Below are positions 16,497-24,159 of a stretch of DNA of 34,922 nt, piece by piece. The stretch is from an uncultured Oscillibacter sp. (lineage in GTDB: Bacteria; Bacillota; Clostridia; Oscillospirales; Oscillospiraceae). The number at the start of each line of letters is the position of its first letter. Within the stretch, counting starts at the first letter, position 1. The stretch is taken from NCBI GenBank assembly GCA_910583785.1, contig CAJTZK010000016.1, forward strand, positions 1-34,922. The letters run 5' to 3'. The position numbers and the translations under genes were made by a program. The notes under the pieces are model-generated. The model was not told the origin of the DNA, ran no database searches, and worked only from the letters and a program-made list of their open reading frames with translations.

Positions 16497-17362
16497 GATA
16501 CTATGGCAGCGTATACCGCCCCCCCTCCGAGGCCCGGAGCCTCATTATCCAGGTGACCTACGGGTGCAGCCACAACACCTGCGCCTTTTGCAGCATGTAC
16601 AAAGAAAAGCGTTTCGCCGTCCGCCCCTTGGATGAGGTGCTGGAGGACTTCCGGGTGGCCCGGCAGGTCTACCATCACATTGAGAAGGTCTTCCTGGCCG
16701 ACGGGGATGCCCTGGTGCGGAAAGCTCCGGAGCTTTACACCATCCTGGACACCGTGCGGGAGCTGTTTCCCGAGTGCCGCCAGGTAACCAGCTACGCCTC
16801 TCCGGCCTCCATCCGCATCCGGACGGATGAGGAGCTGCGGACCCTCCGGGAGAAGGGGCTGACCATGGTCTACATGGGCCTGGAGTCCGGCAGCGGCGAG
16901 GTGCTGAGCCTCATGCGCAAGGGCCACCCGGCGGCGGAGATCGTCGAGATGGGCCGGAAGGTCCGAAATTGCGGCATCGCCCTGTCCGTCACGGCCATCA
17001 CGGGCCTGGGCGGGCCGGAGCTGCTGGAGCGCCACGCCCTGGACACCGCCGCCGCCTTCAACGCCATGAACCCGGAGTATATCGGGATGCTGACGCTGAT
17101 GGTGGAGCCGGAAACGCCCCTCTACGACTGGGTCCATGAAGGGAAATTCCAGCTCCTCACCCAGCCCCAGGTGCTGGAGGAGACCCGGCTGCTGGTGGAG
17201 AACCTGGACAGCCCCGGCAGCGTGTTCCGCATGAACCACGCCAGCAACTATCTGTCCCTTCGGGGGACCTTGAACAAGGATAAAGCCGCCATGCTGGCGG
17301 AGATCGACCGGGCGGAAAAGGACCTCTCCCGCCTCAAGCCCGAGGCCTGGCGGGCCCTGTAA
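16493..17362 (+). CDS. Radical SAM protein with an unusual CX4CX2C cluster motif
   Basis: This 289-residue protein starts at the ATG overlapping the aminotransferase stop. The longer upstream open frame is only a shadow of that gene. The cluster-binding motif is C25-S-H-N-T-C30-A-F-C33, one residue longer between the first two cysteines than the canonical CX3CX2C. A SAM-binding strand (LADGDAL), Y-M-GLESGS and a barrel strand (SVTAITGLGG) follow as in Elp3/HemN-type radical SAM barrels. There is no TRAM, B12 or SPASM domain. The substrate is unknown. Cotranscription with an aminotransferase may be coincidental. Confidence 0.85.
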   Translation: MRYYGSVYRPPSEARSLIIQVTYGCSHNTCAFCSMYKEKRFAVRPLDEVLEDFRVARQVYHHIEKVFLADGDALVRKAPELYTILDTVRELFPECRQVTSYASPASIRIRTDEELRTLREKGLTMVYMGLESGSGEVLSLMRKGHPAAEIVEMGRKVRNCGIALSVTAITGLGGPELLERHALDTAAAFNAMNPEYIGMLTLMVEPETPLYDWVHEGKFQLLTQPQVLEETRLLVENLDSPGSVFRMNHASNYLSLRGTLNKDKAAMLAEIDRAEKDLSRLKPEAWRAL

Positions 17363-17367
17363 CGAAA

Positions 17368-17397
17368 AAACGGACTCCCCGAGAGGGGAGTCCGTTT
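17368..17397. terminator. Bidirectional terminator between the radical SAM gene and pckA
   Basis: Perfect 13-base arms (17368-17380 and 17385-17397) with a GAGA loop. The plus-strand tail is CTTATCTT. On the minus strand the stem runs into TTTTTT, making it the stronger terminator for pckA. Confidence 0.88.
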
Positions 17398-17416
17398 CTT
17401 ATCTTGGAAGAGGGGC

Positions 17417-19105
17417 TTACAGGGTGTTCGCCTCGTCCACGACCTTCTTGATAGCCGCGGCGGCGTCCTCCGGCAGCTTGTTGAAGCCGCCTTCCTCGGT
17501 GTCCAGGTTGGTGACGTAGTTCAGCCGGTCCTGCATGCGGGCCTTGAGCTGCTCGACATACGCCTTGTCGCTCAGGTCGGGCACGAAGCCCTCCCACTTG
17601 AAGATCTCGATGTCCTCGAAGGGGCCCCAGGTCTCAAACTTGGCCTTGCCCTCGACCACGGCCTCGAGAATGCCCAGGGTGTCTTCCTTCTGGACCTTTT
17701 TGCCCATGAAGTCGCCGGTGTTGATGATATAGCAGGCCACGTTCTTTTCCGCCACCAGCTTCTTGAACTTCTCATAGTCGTTCACCAGCGGATAGGTGCG
17801 GAAGGGGTTGGCGTAGGGCTCCACCACCAGGGCGTTGGGGTCCACGCCCTCCTTCAGCCGCTCGGCGCTGGAGCGCTTGGTGGCCAGGGTGGCGCCCATG
17901 ACAGAGGCCAGGGACGCTCCGCTGAGCTTCACGATGGGGGGGATGGTGGGGTCCTTCATGATCCAGAAGATGGCGTTGACGGGGGAGTCAATCTTATCCA
18001 CCCGGTTGGGGGACCAGAGCTTGGATTTGATGGCCCGGCCGTTGCCGTTGCGCACATCCTCGGTGACCAGGACGATTTTACCCTCGTCGTCCAGGGTGGC
18101 GGAGCAGTTCTGGGCGGTCAGCAGGTACTTGTTGTCCTCGGAGGGGACGGGATAGTCGGCGGTCTTGTCGAAGTAGGTAGGCTCCAGGGCGATGGAGGCA
18201 CAGGTGTCGGAGTTGATGATGAAGGCGTCGTCGTGGAGCACCTTGATGGAGGGATATTTCCCGCTGTGCTTGGCGTGGGTCAGGGTGGACTTGCCGGAGC
18301 CGGACAGGCCGAAGACCGCCGCCACGTACTTGCTTCCGTCGTCCAGGGTGTACTCCTTCTGTCCGCCGTGGCAGGAGGCGTAGCCGTTCCGGTTGGCGAT
18401 GGCCCAGGCCAGGGTCAGCGTGCCCTTCTTGTGCTCGCCGAAGTAACGCATGCCCAGGATGGCGGCGCAGTTGGTGTCCGTGTTGAAGTAGCACAGGCAC
18501 TTGGGATCGCAGATGTCCTCCCGGCCCGGTGCGCCAGTCCACTGGGGATCGGAGAAGATATAGATGTCGGGCTCGGAGCCGTCGCCCACGGGCTTGGACT
18601 TCTTATACATCTTGACGTACTCGTCGGACTGGTACTGGAAGTTCAGCATCCAGTTATAGAGGAGGTTCTCCTCCCCCTCGGGGATCAGCAGGTGGGCTTT
18701 CACCATGAACTCGGGGTCCAGGCCGATGAAGACCTCGGCGTGGTACATGGTCTTCCAGCGGGTGTCATACACGGCGTCCATGACGATCTTGTCCAGGGCC
18801 GTGGTGTCCACGCCGGGCTTTCCAGTGATCCGGCGGGCGGCGGCGTAACGGCCGGTGATGGAGCCGTCGTTGAACAGCAGGACCTTGGCGTCGGGCTCCA
18901 GGCCGAACTCCTCGCCCCGGTAGACGGGCATGTCGGTGACCACGGTGCCGGGGGAGTTCTTGGCCATGTCATAGGCCTCCCGGAGGGAGTTGATCTTCAC
19001 GACGTTGTTGCCGTAGAAGGGGGCCTCGATGATGGAGCGGGTTTTGGAGAACCCAACCTTGCCGGGCCCGATCTCGGTTCTGGGATAGTAGGCTTTCGTA
19101 GACAT
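17417..19105 (-). CDS. pckA: Phosphoenolpyruvate carboxykinase (ATP), long divergent type
   Basis: PEPCK interconverts oxaloacetate + ATP and phosphoenolpyruvate + CO2 + ADP. In fermenters it often runs toward oxaloacetate. I start at 19105 (MSTKAYYPRTE, AGGAGG site), giving 562 residues, longer than the roughly 540 of E. coli. The P-loop is GLSGSGKST (266-274, Ser in place of the usual Thr). By alignment by eye the metal ligands are K227 (HKKGTL), H246 (ASCHGG) and D293 (LHDD). The kinase-2 motif differs: the usual GDDEHGW reads HDDAFII. The frame is intact, and a promoter and bidirectional terminator flank it. The gene is monocistronic. Confidence 0.92.
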   Translation of the reverse strand: MSTKAYYPRTEIGPGKVGFSKTRSIIEAPFYGNNVVKINSLREAYDMAKNSPGTVVTDMPVYRGEEFGLEPDAKVLLFNDGSITGRYAAARRITGKPGVDTTALDKIVMDAVYDTRWKTMYHAEVFIGLDPEFMVKAHLLIPEGEENLLYNWMLNFQYQSDEYVKMYKKSKPVGDGSEPDIYIFSDPQWTGAPGREDICDPKCLCYFNTDTNCAAILGMRYFGEHKKGTLTLAWAIANRNGYASCHGGQKEYTLDDGSKYVAAVFGLSGSGKSTLTHAKHSGKYPSIKVLHDDAFIINSDTCASIALEPTYFDKTADYPVPSEDNKYLLTAQNCSATLDDEGKIVLVTEDVRNGNGRAIKSKLWSPNRVDKIDSPVNAIFWIMKDPTIPPIVKLSGASLASVMGATLATKRSSAERLKEGVDPNALVVEPYANPFRTYPLVNDYEKFKKLVAEKNVACYIINTGDFMGKKVQKEDTLGILEAVVEGKAKFETWGPFEDIEIFKWEGFVPDLSDKAYVEQLKARMQDRLNYVTNLDTEEGGFNKLPEDAAAAIKKVVDEANTL

Positions 19106-19177
19106 ATCTTGTTCCTCCTTTAAGATGTCAAAACGCCTGCGCCGGGTGAGGTGCAGGGCCGCTGGATTTACCAGTTT

Positions 19178-19206
19178 ACTATACCCCGTTTCCCCCGAAA
19201 AAGCAA
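19178..19206 (-). promoter_or_regulatory. Promoter of pckA
   Basis: On the minus strand TTGCTT (19201-19206) and TATAGT (19178-19183) are 17 bases apart. The leader of about 70 bases holds no obvious riboswitch. Confidence 0.68.
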
Positions 19207-19268
19207 GAGCCAAAACGGCCTTTGTGAAAAAAACCGCAGGTCCTGGACCATGGCCGGACGGGTTTCCC

Positions 19269-19297
19269 TTGACACCAGCTGGCCCGGGTGCTATACT
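19269..19297 (+). promoter_or_regulatory. Promoter of the TetR gene
   Basis: A consensus TTGACA (19269-19274), a 17-base spacer and TATACT (19292-19297). A 23-base palindrome begins two bases after the -10, so repressor binding would block initiation. Confidence 0.85.
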
Positions 19298-19298
19298 G

Positions 19299-19321
19299 CA
19301 AACAGACCAATGGTTTGTTTG
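19299..19321 (+). promoter_or_regulatory. Probable autoregulatory TetR operator
   Basis: Arms of 11 bases (19299-19309 and 19311-19321) around a single central A match at 10 of 11 positions. The core AGACCAATGGT resembles the palindrome at 20059-20071 in front of the MFS gene. Its position across the start site fits autorepression. Confidence 0.7.
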
Positions 19322-19338
19322 AGGGGAGGGGCGGCCCT

Positions 19339-20013
19339 GTGGCACGGAACAAGTACCCGGAGGAGACGGTGCGGAAAATCCTGGACACAGCGGAGCGGCT
19401 GTTCATTGAAAAGGGGTATGACCGGGCCTCCCTCCAGGAGATCATTGAGGAGACGGGCCTTTCTAAGGGGGCCATCTACCACCACTTTGCCTCGAAAGAA
19501 GACATATTCTATTCCGTCTGTGACCGCATCGGCCAGCGGAACGGGGAGATGCTGTCCCAGGTCCGGGACGCCCCGGCCCTGAGCGGCCTGGAGAAGCTCC
19601 GGGCTATGTTTAAGGCCTCCCTCCAGCCGGAGCGCCAGGCCAAGATGTTCTGCATGATGCCCTATTTGATGGACAATCCCAGGTTCCTGGCCACGGAGCT
19701 GCACAGCATCTTCAAGGAGGTGGTGCCCTGCTTTGTGGAACCCGTCATCCGCCAGGGCGTGGCCGACGGCTCCATCCGCACGGAGCAGCCCAAGGAGCTG
19801 GCGGAAGCCATGATGATGCTGTCCGATGTGTGGATCAACCCCATCGTCCAGCCCTCTACGCCGGAGGAGGTCCGCGCCCGGTGCGCCGTATACAACCAGC
19901 TGTTCCTCGGCTTCGGCATCGACGGGCTGATTGACCAGGAGATCGTGGACACCCTGGTGCACTACACAGAAATGGCCCATCCTCCGTCTTCGGACGGGGG
20001 AACCCACGGCTGA
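19339..20013 (+). CDS. TetR-family transcriptional regulator
   Basis: The start is the GTG at 19339 (224 residues, VARNKYPEETVRK), preceded by GGGGAGGGG. An earlier in-frame GTG at 19288 lies in the promoter itself and is rejected. The N-terminal helix-turn-helix (about 31-50, LQEIIEETGLSKGAIYHHF) is a textbook TetR domain. The ligand domain (60-224) is unassigned. The next gene is an MFS exporter on the same strand, 90 bases downstream. The two related palindromes in front of each gene suggest that this protein represses both itself and the pump. Confidence 0.93.
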   Translation: MARNKYPEETVRKILDTAERLFIEKGYDRASLQEIIEETGLSKGAIYHHFASKEDIFYSVCDRIGQRNGEMLSQVRDAPALSGLEKLRAMFKASLQPERQAKMFCMMPYLMDNPRFLATELHSIFKEVVPCFVEPVIRQGVADGSIRTEQPKELAEAMMMLSDVWINPIVQPSTPEEVRARCAVYNQLFLGFGIDGLIDQEIVDTLVHYTEMAHPPSSDGGTHG

Positions 20014-20046
20014 AAAAGAACTGCCGCGCGCGGGCAGTTTCTTTTT
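20014..20046 (+). terminator. Hairpin terminator after the TetR gene
   Basis: Arms 20014-20025 and 20033-20045 pair with one bulged base, the stem ends in a TTTCTTTTT run, and it starts directly after the stop codon. The MFS gene would then need its own promoter, for which I could not place both boxes. Confidence 0.65.
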
Positions 20047-20058
20047 GAATATATAAAG

Positions 20059-20071
20059 ACCGACGGTCGGT
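20059..20071 (+). promoter_or_regulatory. Probable TetR operator in front of the MFS gene
   Basis: A perfect 13-base palindrome ACCGAC-G-GTCGGT in an AT-rich setting 33 bases before the MFS ATG. The core GACCGACGGTC matches the form of known TetR operators and shares AGACC-N-A-N-GGT with the site at 19299-19321. Confidence 0.65.
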
Positions 20072-20103
20072 TTTTAAAATCAAACAAGAAAAGGAGCATA
20101 TCT

Positions 20104-21345
20104 ATGAACACAACCCAAGGGCCCCTGTTCCGCCGGGATTTCACCCTGGTGGTCACCGGGCAGGTCATCTCCCTCTTCGGCAGCGCCATCCTGCGCTTTG
20201 CCCTGCCGCTGTACCTGCTGCGGCAGAGCGGCTCCCCCGCCCTCTTCGGCGCGGTGGGGGCGGCGGCCTTTGTCCCCGCCGTGCTGTGCGCCCCTCTAGG
20301 CGGCGTGGTGGCGGACCGGGTGAACAAGCGGAACATCATGGTGATTTTGGACTTCTCCACGGCGGGCCTGGTTCTGGCGTTCACCCTTCTTTTGGACCGG
20401 GCCCCCCTTGTGCCGCTGATGGCGGCCTGCCTCATGCTGCTCTACGGCATCGCCGGGGCCTACCAGCCGGCGGTCCAGGCTAGCATTCCCCTCCTGGCCC
20501 AGGCGGAGCAGCTCACCAGCGCCAACGCCGTCATCAATATGGTGGGCACCTTGTCCGGCCTGCTGGGCCCGGTGATTGGCGGCGTACTGTTCGGGGCCTT
20601 CGGCATCCGGCCCATTCTATGGGTCGGCATTCTGTGCTTCTTCCTCTCCGCCGTCATGGAGCTGTTTATCCGCATTCCCCACTGTCCCCAGGCGGCGGCG
20701 GGAGGCGTGCTGTCCACCGTCCGGCGGGACCTGGGGGAGAGCTGGCGGTTCGTCCGCCGGGAGCGTCCGGTGTTCCTGTCCGTCATGCTGGTGCTGGCCC
20801 TCTTCAACCTGGTGCTGTCCGCAGCCCTGGTGGTGGGCATTCCGGTAGCGGTAGTCCAGGCGCTGGGCATGAGCGACAGCCGCCTGGGGGTAACCCAGGG
20901 AGCCCTGGGCCTGGGCGGGCTCTTCGGGGGCGTGCTGGCCGCCTGCCTGGGGGAACGCCTGTCCCTCCGGCGGGGCAACCTGGTGCTGCTGGCCGCCAGC
21001 CTGACGGCGGCGGGCATGGGCGCCGCTCTGCTGCCGGGGGTCCCGCCCGCCTTGGGCTGGTGGGGGGTGACGGCCATGAGCTTTGCCGTCATGGCCCTGT
21101 CCACCCTGCTGGTGGTGGTGCTCAGCGCCGCCGTCCAGGGGCAGACGCCGCCGGGCCTGCTGGGGAAGGTAATGGCCTTCATCATGGCGGTGTCCAACTG
21201 CGCGGCCCCCGTGGGCCAGGCGGTTTACGGCGCCCTGTTTGAGAGCTGCCCGGCCTGGGCCGTACTGCTGGGGGCCGCTGGGGCCGCGGCGCTGGCGGCG
21301 GCTTACTCCCGGCGGGTCTTCCGGGAGCTGGCGGGGGCCCAATAG
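20104..21345 (+). CDS. MFS efflux transporter
   Basis: The 413-residue membrane protein has about 12 hydrophobic segments and belongs to the MFS_3 type (MefA/EntS-like proton-driven exporters). The motif A region GGVVADRVNKRNIM follows helix 2. Helix 5 includes LSGLLGPVIGGVLFG, the exporter-type motif C region. The start has AAGGAG seven bases upstream. Control by the preceding TetR-family protein is implied by operator-like palindromes. The substrate is unknown: an antibiotic, bile compound or other toxic molecule are all possible. Confidence 0.9.
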   Translation: MNTTQGPLFRRDFTLVVTGQVISLFGSAILRFALPLYLLRQSGSPALFGAVGAAAFVPAVLCAPLGGVVADRVNKRNIMVILDFSTAGLVLAFTLLLDRAPLVPLMAACLMLLYGIAGAYQPAVQASIPLLAQAEQLTSANAVINMVGTLSGLLGPVIGGVLFGAFGIRPILWVGILCFFLSAVMELFIRIPHCPQAAAGGVLSTVRRDLGESWRFVRRERPVFLSVMLVLALFNLVLSAALVVGIPVAVVQALGMSDSRLGVTQGALGLGGLFGGVLAACLGERLSLRRGNLVLLAASLTAAGMGAALLPGVPPALGWWGVTAMSFAVMALSTLLVVVLSAAVQGQTPPGLLGKVMAFIMAVSNCAAPVGQAVYGALFESCPAWAVLLGAAGAAALAAAYSRRVFRELAGAQ

Positions 21346-21352
21346 CCGGGAG

Positions 21353-21382
21353 CGGCGGAGGTTCCGCTGCTCCTCCGCCGTT
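21353..21382. terminator. Hairpin between the convergent MFS and MerR genes
   Basis: Nine-base GC arms (21353-21361 and 21372-21380) with a ten-base loop. The T-tract is weak on both strands (TTCCCCCTT on plus), so termination efficiency is uncertain. Confidence 0.5.
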
Positions 21383-21388
21383 CCCCCT

Positions 21389-21769
21389 TCATCCGCCCCG
21401 GAGCTGCCGCTCCTTGCAGGCCAGGCCCCGCTCGTAGTTCTCGATCTTCTCGTCCAGGCGGTCCAGGGACCGCCGCATGTCCTCCATCCGCTCCAGCAGC
21501 TGCCGCCGCTGCTCCACCAGGAGGGCCTTCCGGGCCTCCTGGGTCTCCTCCCCCTGCTGGAACAGGCGGCAGTACTCGGTCAGGGCCTCGATGCCCACCC
21601 CGGCGGAACGCATGCACTTGATCAGCTCCACCCAGCCCAGGGAGGCGCCGTCATAATCCCGGACGCCTCCCCTGGTCCGGGGCACTGGCGGAATCAGGCC
21701 CACCCGCTCGTAATACCGGAGGGTATCGGCGGAAAGGCCGTACCGCTCGCTCACTTCCCGAATCGTCAT
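21389..21769 (-). CDS. MerR-family transcriptional regulator
   Basis: I start at the ATG at 21769 (126 residues, MTIREVSERYGLSADTLRYYE) with AGAGGAGG seven bases upstream. The longer frame reaching 22021 crosses the promoter and is rejected. Residues 2-70 form the MerR winged helix, with the two-winged RYYERVGLIPP segment and the substitution-tolerant wing RDYDGASLGWVELIKCMRSAG. Residues 75-120 form the antiparallel coiled-coil dimer helix. There is no cysteine cluster for metal at the C-terminus, so it is more like the AdhR/NmlR or drug-sensing groups. Its own promoter has the expected 19-base spacer. Confidence 0.92.
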   Translation of the reverse strand: MTIREVSERYGLSADTLRYYERVGLIPPVPRTRGGVRDYDGASLGWVELIKCMRSAGVGIEALTEYCRLFQQGEETQEARKALLVEQRRQLLERMEDMRRSLDRLDEKIENYERGLACKERQLRGG

Positions 21770-21800
21770 GGCTCTGCCTCCTCTGGCTCTCTTTTCCCCC

Positions 21801-21831
21801 AGCATAGCACCTGGAGCGGGCTCTAAGTCAA
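21801..21831 (-). promoter_or_regulatory. MerR-type promoter with 19-base spacer and embedded operator
   Basis: On the minus strand TTGACT (21826-21831) and TATGCT (21801-21806) are separated by 19 bases. The spacer contains the dyad GAGC-CC-GCTC. This is the signature of promoters that MerR proteins activate by DNA distortion, and its position implies autoregulation. Confidence 0.82.
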
Positions 21832-21880
21832 GAGCTTTGCCAAAAAAATCTCTGCCGGACGGGCCTTCGACAGCTTGCGT

Positions 21881-21909
21881 TTGACGGGCGGGGAAAAATC
21901 TGTTAAGAT
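21881..21909 (+). promoter_or_regulatory. Promoter of the SLH/GH18-like gene
   Basis: TTGACG (21881-21886) and TAAGAT (21904-21909) with a 17-base spacer, 36 bases before the ATG at 21946, which has an AAGGAG site. Confidence 0.78.
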
Positions 21910-21945
21910 AGGGGGACCAAGCCATACAATAAGGAGCTGAACGAT

Positions 21946-23436
21946 ATGAAACGACTGAAACGGGCCCTCTCCTGCCTTTTGCTGTACGCCCTTCTGGGGG
22001 GCGCGCTGGCCGTTCCGGCATCCGCCCTCTCCGACGTGCCGGAGGATTTCTGGGCCAAAGAGGACATTGACCGCTGCGTGGCCCTGCGGTATTTCTATCC
22101 CGAGTCCGACGGGAGCTTCGGCGTGGGGAAGGAGATGTCCCGGGCCGAATTCGTGGTGGTGCTGTGCCGCTGCCTGGGCTGGAAGCCTACCTCCCCCGCC
22201 CGGGCGGTTTATGAGGACGTGCCGGAGAAGGAGTGGTACGCTGGCGCGGTGGAAACCGCCTATCACCAGGGGGCCATCACCAGCCAGGACGGCAGCTTCC
22301 GTCCCAACGACCCCGTCACCCGGAGCGAGGCCGCCTCCATGCTGGTCCGCGCCCTGGGCTATGGCAGCATCGCCGGGCTGATCCAGGACATGTCCCTGCC
22401 CTTCCGGGACGTGAAGGCCAACAACGGATACATTGTCATGGCCTACGGCCTGGGCCTGATGGACGGGGCCTCCGTCACCGCCTTCTCCCCGGGCGGCCAC
22501 GTCACCCGGGAACAGGCCGCCGCCATTTTGATGCGGCTCCATGACAAACTCCACGAGCCCACCACCAGCCGCATCGGCATCGCCGTGGCGGCGGAGGGCC
22601 TGCCGGAACTGGCGGGATACGAGGCCGTGGGCGTGGCCGCCGCCAAGCTGGCCTACAACGGCGAGCCCCAGGTCTCCCTCTTCATGGGGAAGCCGGAGTC
22701 CCAGGCCATTTGCGCCGCCGCCTCCGCGGCCGGGGCCAAATCCCTGCTCTACATCACAGGGGGAGCCTACCACGTCCGGGAGGGCGAGTCGGAAAAACTG
22801 GCGGAGGTGCTGTTCCAGGCGGTGGAGGAGGGCGGCTACGACGGCCTCTTCCTGGATGTCACGGGCCTCACCGCCGTCTCCCAGCGGGACACCCTTACCG
22901 CCGCGGCACAGACCCTCCGGGAAAAGCTGGGAGAGCGGTCGCTGTACATCGCGGTGGAAGCCCCCTCCTGGAAGGGCACCATTTTCGGTTATGACTACGC
23001 CGCCCTGGGCGAGGCCGCAGACCGCCTGGTCCTCCGTTTCGACTACAAAAAGACAACCGCAGGCGGCCAGGCCATGGCGCCTATGGAGCCCCTGGAGCAG
23101 ATTTACTACGCACTGAACCGCCTCCGGGGCGTGGTGGACGCCGATAAGCTGACCCTGCGCCTCACCTCCACCGGCTCCATCTGGGAGGGCCGGGAGCCCG
23201 AATTCCTCACCGGGGAGGAGATTGCCGCCCTGGCGGCGGAGCGGACTACCCGGAGCCACTACTCCGACCGCTACGCCTGCGCCTACCTGGTCCGGGAAAA
23301 CGCCCCCGACGTCTGGTATCTCAACGGCCAGGCCATCCGGGAGCGGATCCAGCTTGCCCGGCTCTTCGGCGGCGGGCACCTGTGCCTCTCGGATTTGAAC
23401 CACACCCTGCCGGAAGTGCTGGAGGCCATGCCCTGA
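21946..23436 (+). CDS. SLH-domain protein with a degenerate GH18-like C-terminal domain
   Basis: The 496-residue protein has a signal peptide (1-28, ASA-L) and three S-layer-homology repeats: about 29-80, 88-140 (ITSQDGSFRPNDPVTRSEAA) and 152-203 (VTAFSPGGHVTREQAA). Residues about 208-496 resemble GH18/YaaH-type (beta/alpha)8 domains, with strands such as KSLLYITGG and SLYIAVEAPSW. The catalytic DxxDxDxE motif aligns with D299-G-L-F302-L-D304-V-T306. The central Asp and the catalytic Glu are replaced by Phe and Thr. It is therefore probably a non-catalytic, wall-anchored glycan-binding or structural protein. The GH18 link is by eye. Confidence 0.78.
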   Translation: MKRLKRALSCLLLYALLGGALAVPASALSDVPEDFWAKEDIDRCVALRYFYPESDGSFGVGKEMSRAEFVVVLCRCLGWKPTSPARAVYEDVPEKEWYAGAVETAYHQGAITSQDGSFRPNDPVTRSEAASMLVRALGYGSIAGLIQDMSLPFRDVKANNGYIVMAYGLGLMDGASVTAFSPGGHVTREQAAAILMRLHDKLHEPTTSRIGIAVAAEGLPELAGYEAVGVAAAKLAYNGEPQVSLFMGKPESQAICAAASAAGAKSLLYITGGAYHVREGESEKLAEVLFQAVEEGGYDGLFLDVTGLTAVSQRDTLTAAAQTLREKLGERSLYIAVEAPSWKGTIFGYDYAALGEAADRLVLRFDYKKTTAGGQAMAPMEPLEQIYYALNRLRGVVDADKLTLRLTSTGSIWEGREPEFLTGEEIAALAAERTTRSHYSDRYACAYLVRENAPDVWYLNGQAIRERIQLARLFGGGHLCLSDLNHTLPEVLEAMP

Positions 23437-23456
23437 TTCATTCATAAACGCAGAAA

Positions 23457-23486
23457 GCCCCCGTCCAGCGGACGGGGGCGTTTTTT
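23457..23486 (+). terminator. Terminator after the SLH/GH18-like gene
   Basis: Ten-base arms (23457-23466 and 23470-23479), a loop of three, then G and six Ts. Confidence 0.92.
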
Positions 23487-23502
23487 AACAAGGCAGAACC
23501 GC

Positions 23503-23913
23503 TTACAGGAAGCGCTGCATGCCCTCAGTGGCGGAGGCGGGGTCAGCGCTGATGGTGACGGTGAATTTGATGTTGTTCCGCTCGCCAAAAGCGTCCAGCC
23601 AGTTCAGGAAGGTCTCGGTCTCCCCGTCCATGTCTCTGCCCACGATCTTGCAGAAGTTGTCGATGAACATGTGGGAAATGTCGTAGTTTCCAGCGTGGAG
23701 CCCGCTGATGAACCCCTGGAGCAGGTCGTAGCCGTTGAGCTTGTATTCATGCGCGTCGATCAGGCGGATGTGATAGTGGATATCGTAGGTCATATTGCGG
23801 TTGGCCTCGATGCAGACTACGTTTCCGGGCTCGTCTTTCGCCGCGTTGTTAATTAATTCGATGAGCTGCTTGGTTTTGCCGGAACCTTTCATGCCCATAA
23901 TCAATCGAACCAT
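23503..23913 (-). CDS. Small P-loop ATPase-like protein of unknown function
   Basis: The 136-residue protein begins with a Walker A motif almost at its N-terminus (GMKGSGKT, residues 7-14). A Walker-B-like strand (HMFIDNF) lies near residue 82-88. There is no signal peptide or membrane segment. It resembles the short nucleotide-binding proteins conserved in Clostridia that are loosely annotated as ATP-binding or PilT-like, but I cannot name a function. The start has AGGAGTG seven bases upstream. The codon usage is less GC-extreme than that of its neighbours (for example ATTAATTAATTC in the body), suggesting strong expression constraints or a different history. It is monocistronic. Confidence 0.75.
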   Translation of the reverse strand: MVRLIMGMKGSGKTKQLIELINNAAKDEPGNVVCIEANRNMTYDIHYHIRLIDAHEYKLNGYDLLQGFISGLHAGNYDISHMFIDNFCKIVGRDMDGETETFLNWLDAFGERNNIKFTVTISADPASATEGMQRFL

Positions 23914-23959
23914 AGTAAAACACTCCTGTCATTTTAAATTGCTGTGGCCTTGTACTTTA

Positions 23960-23988
23960 AGGATACCACACTCCGCCGGAAAAAACAA
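23960..23988 (-). promoter_or_regulatory. Promoter of the small P-loop gene
   Basis: On the minus strand TTGTTT (23983-23988) and TATCCT (23960-23965) with a 17-base spacer, about 47 bases before the ATG. Confidence 0.62.
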
Positions 23989-24013
23989 TCCATAATTCAT
24001 ATTTTGCCAATTG

Positions 24014-24054
24014 TTCACAGAATGGGCAGGGCCTGGCCCTGCCCACTCTGTGAA
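24014..24054. repeat. Long near-perfect palindrome
   Basis: Arms of 20 bases (24014-24033 and 24035-24054) around one T differ at a single position. It lies about 105 bases after the carboxypeptidase stop (minus). No T-tract follows on either strand, so it is not a standard terminator. The rest of the 23914-24159 gap contains only the promoter above and GC-rich sequence without a credible gene. Confidence 0.7.
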
Positions 24055-24159
24055 ACACCTCCCGGCGGGCCGGAAGCCTTTTGGCCCCCTCAAACACGGG
24101 GAAATCCCCCCGGGCTGCCGCCGCGCCGGGAGCCTCCGCCAGCGGCGCGGGCGGGGGCT

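Noticed and set aside
21770..22021. An N-terminal extension of the MerR protein
   Set aside because: It crosses the MerR promoter and the start of the divergent gene; the ATG at 21769 matches the family start.
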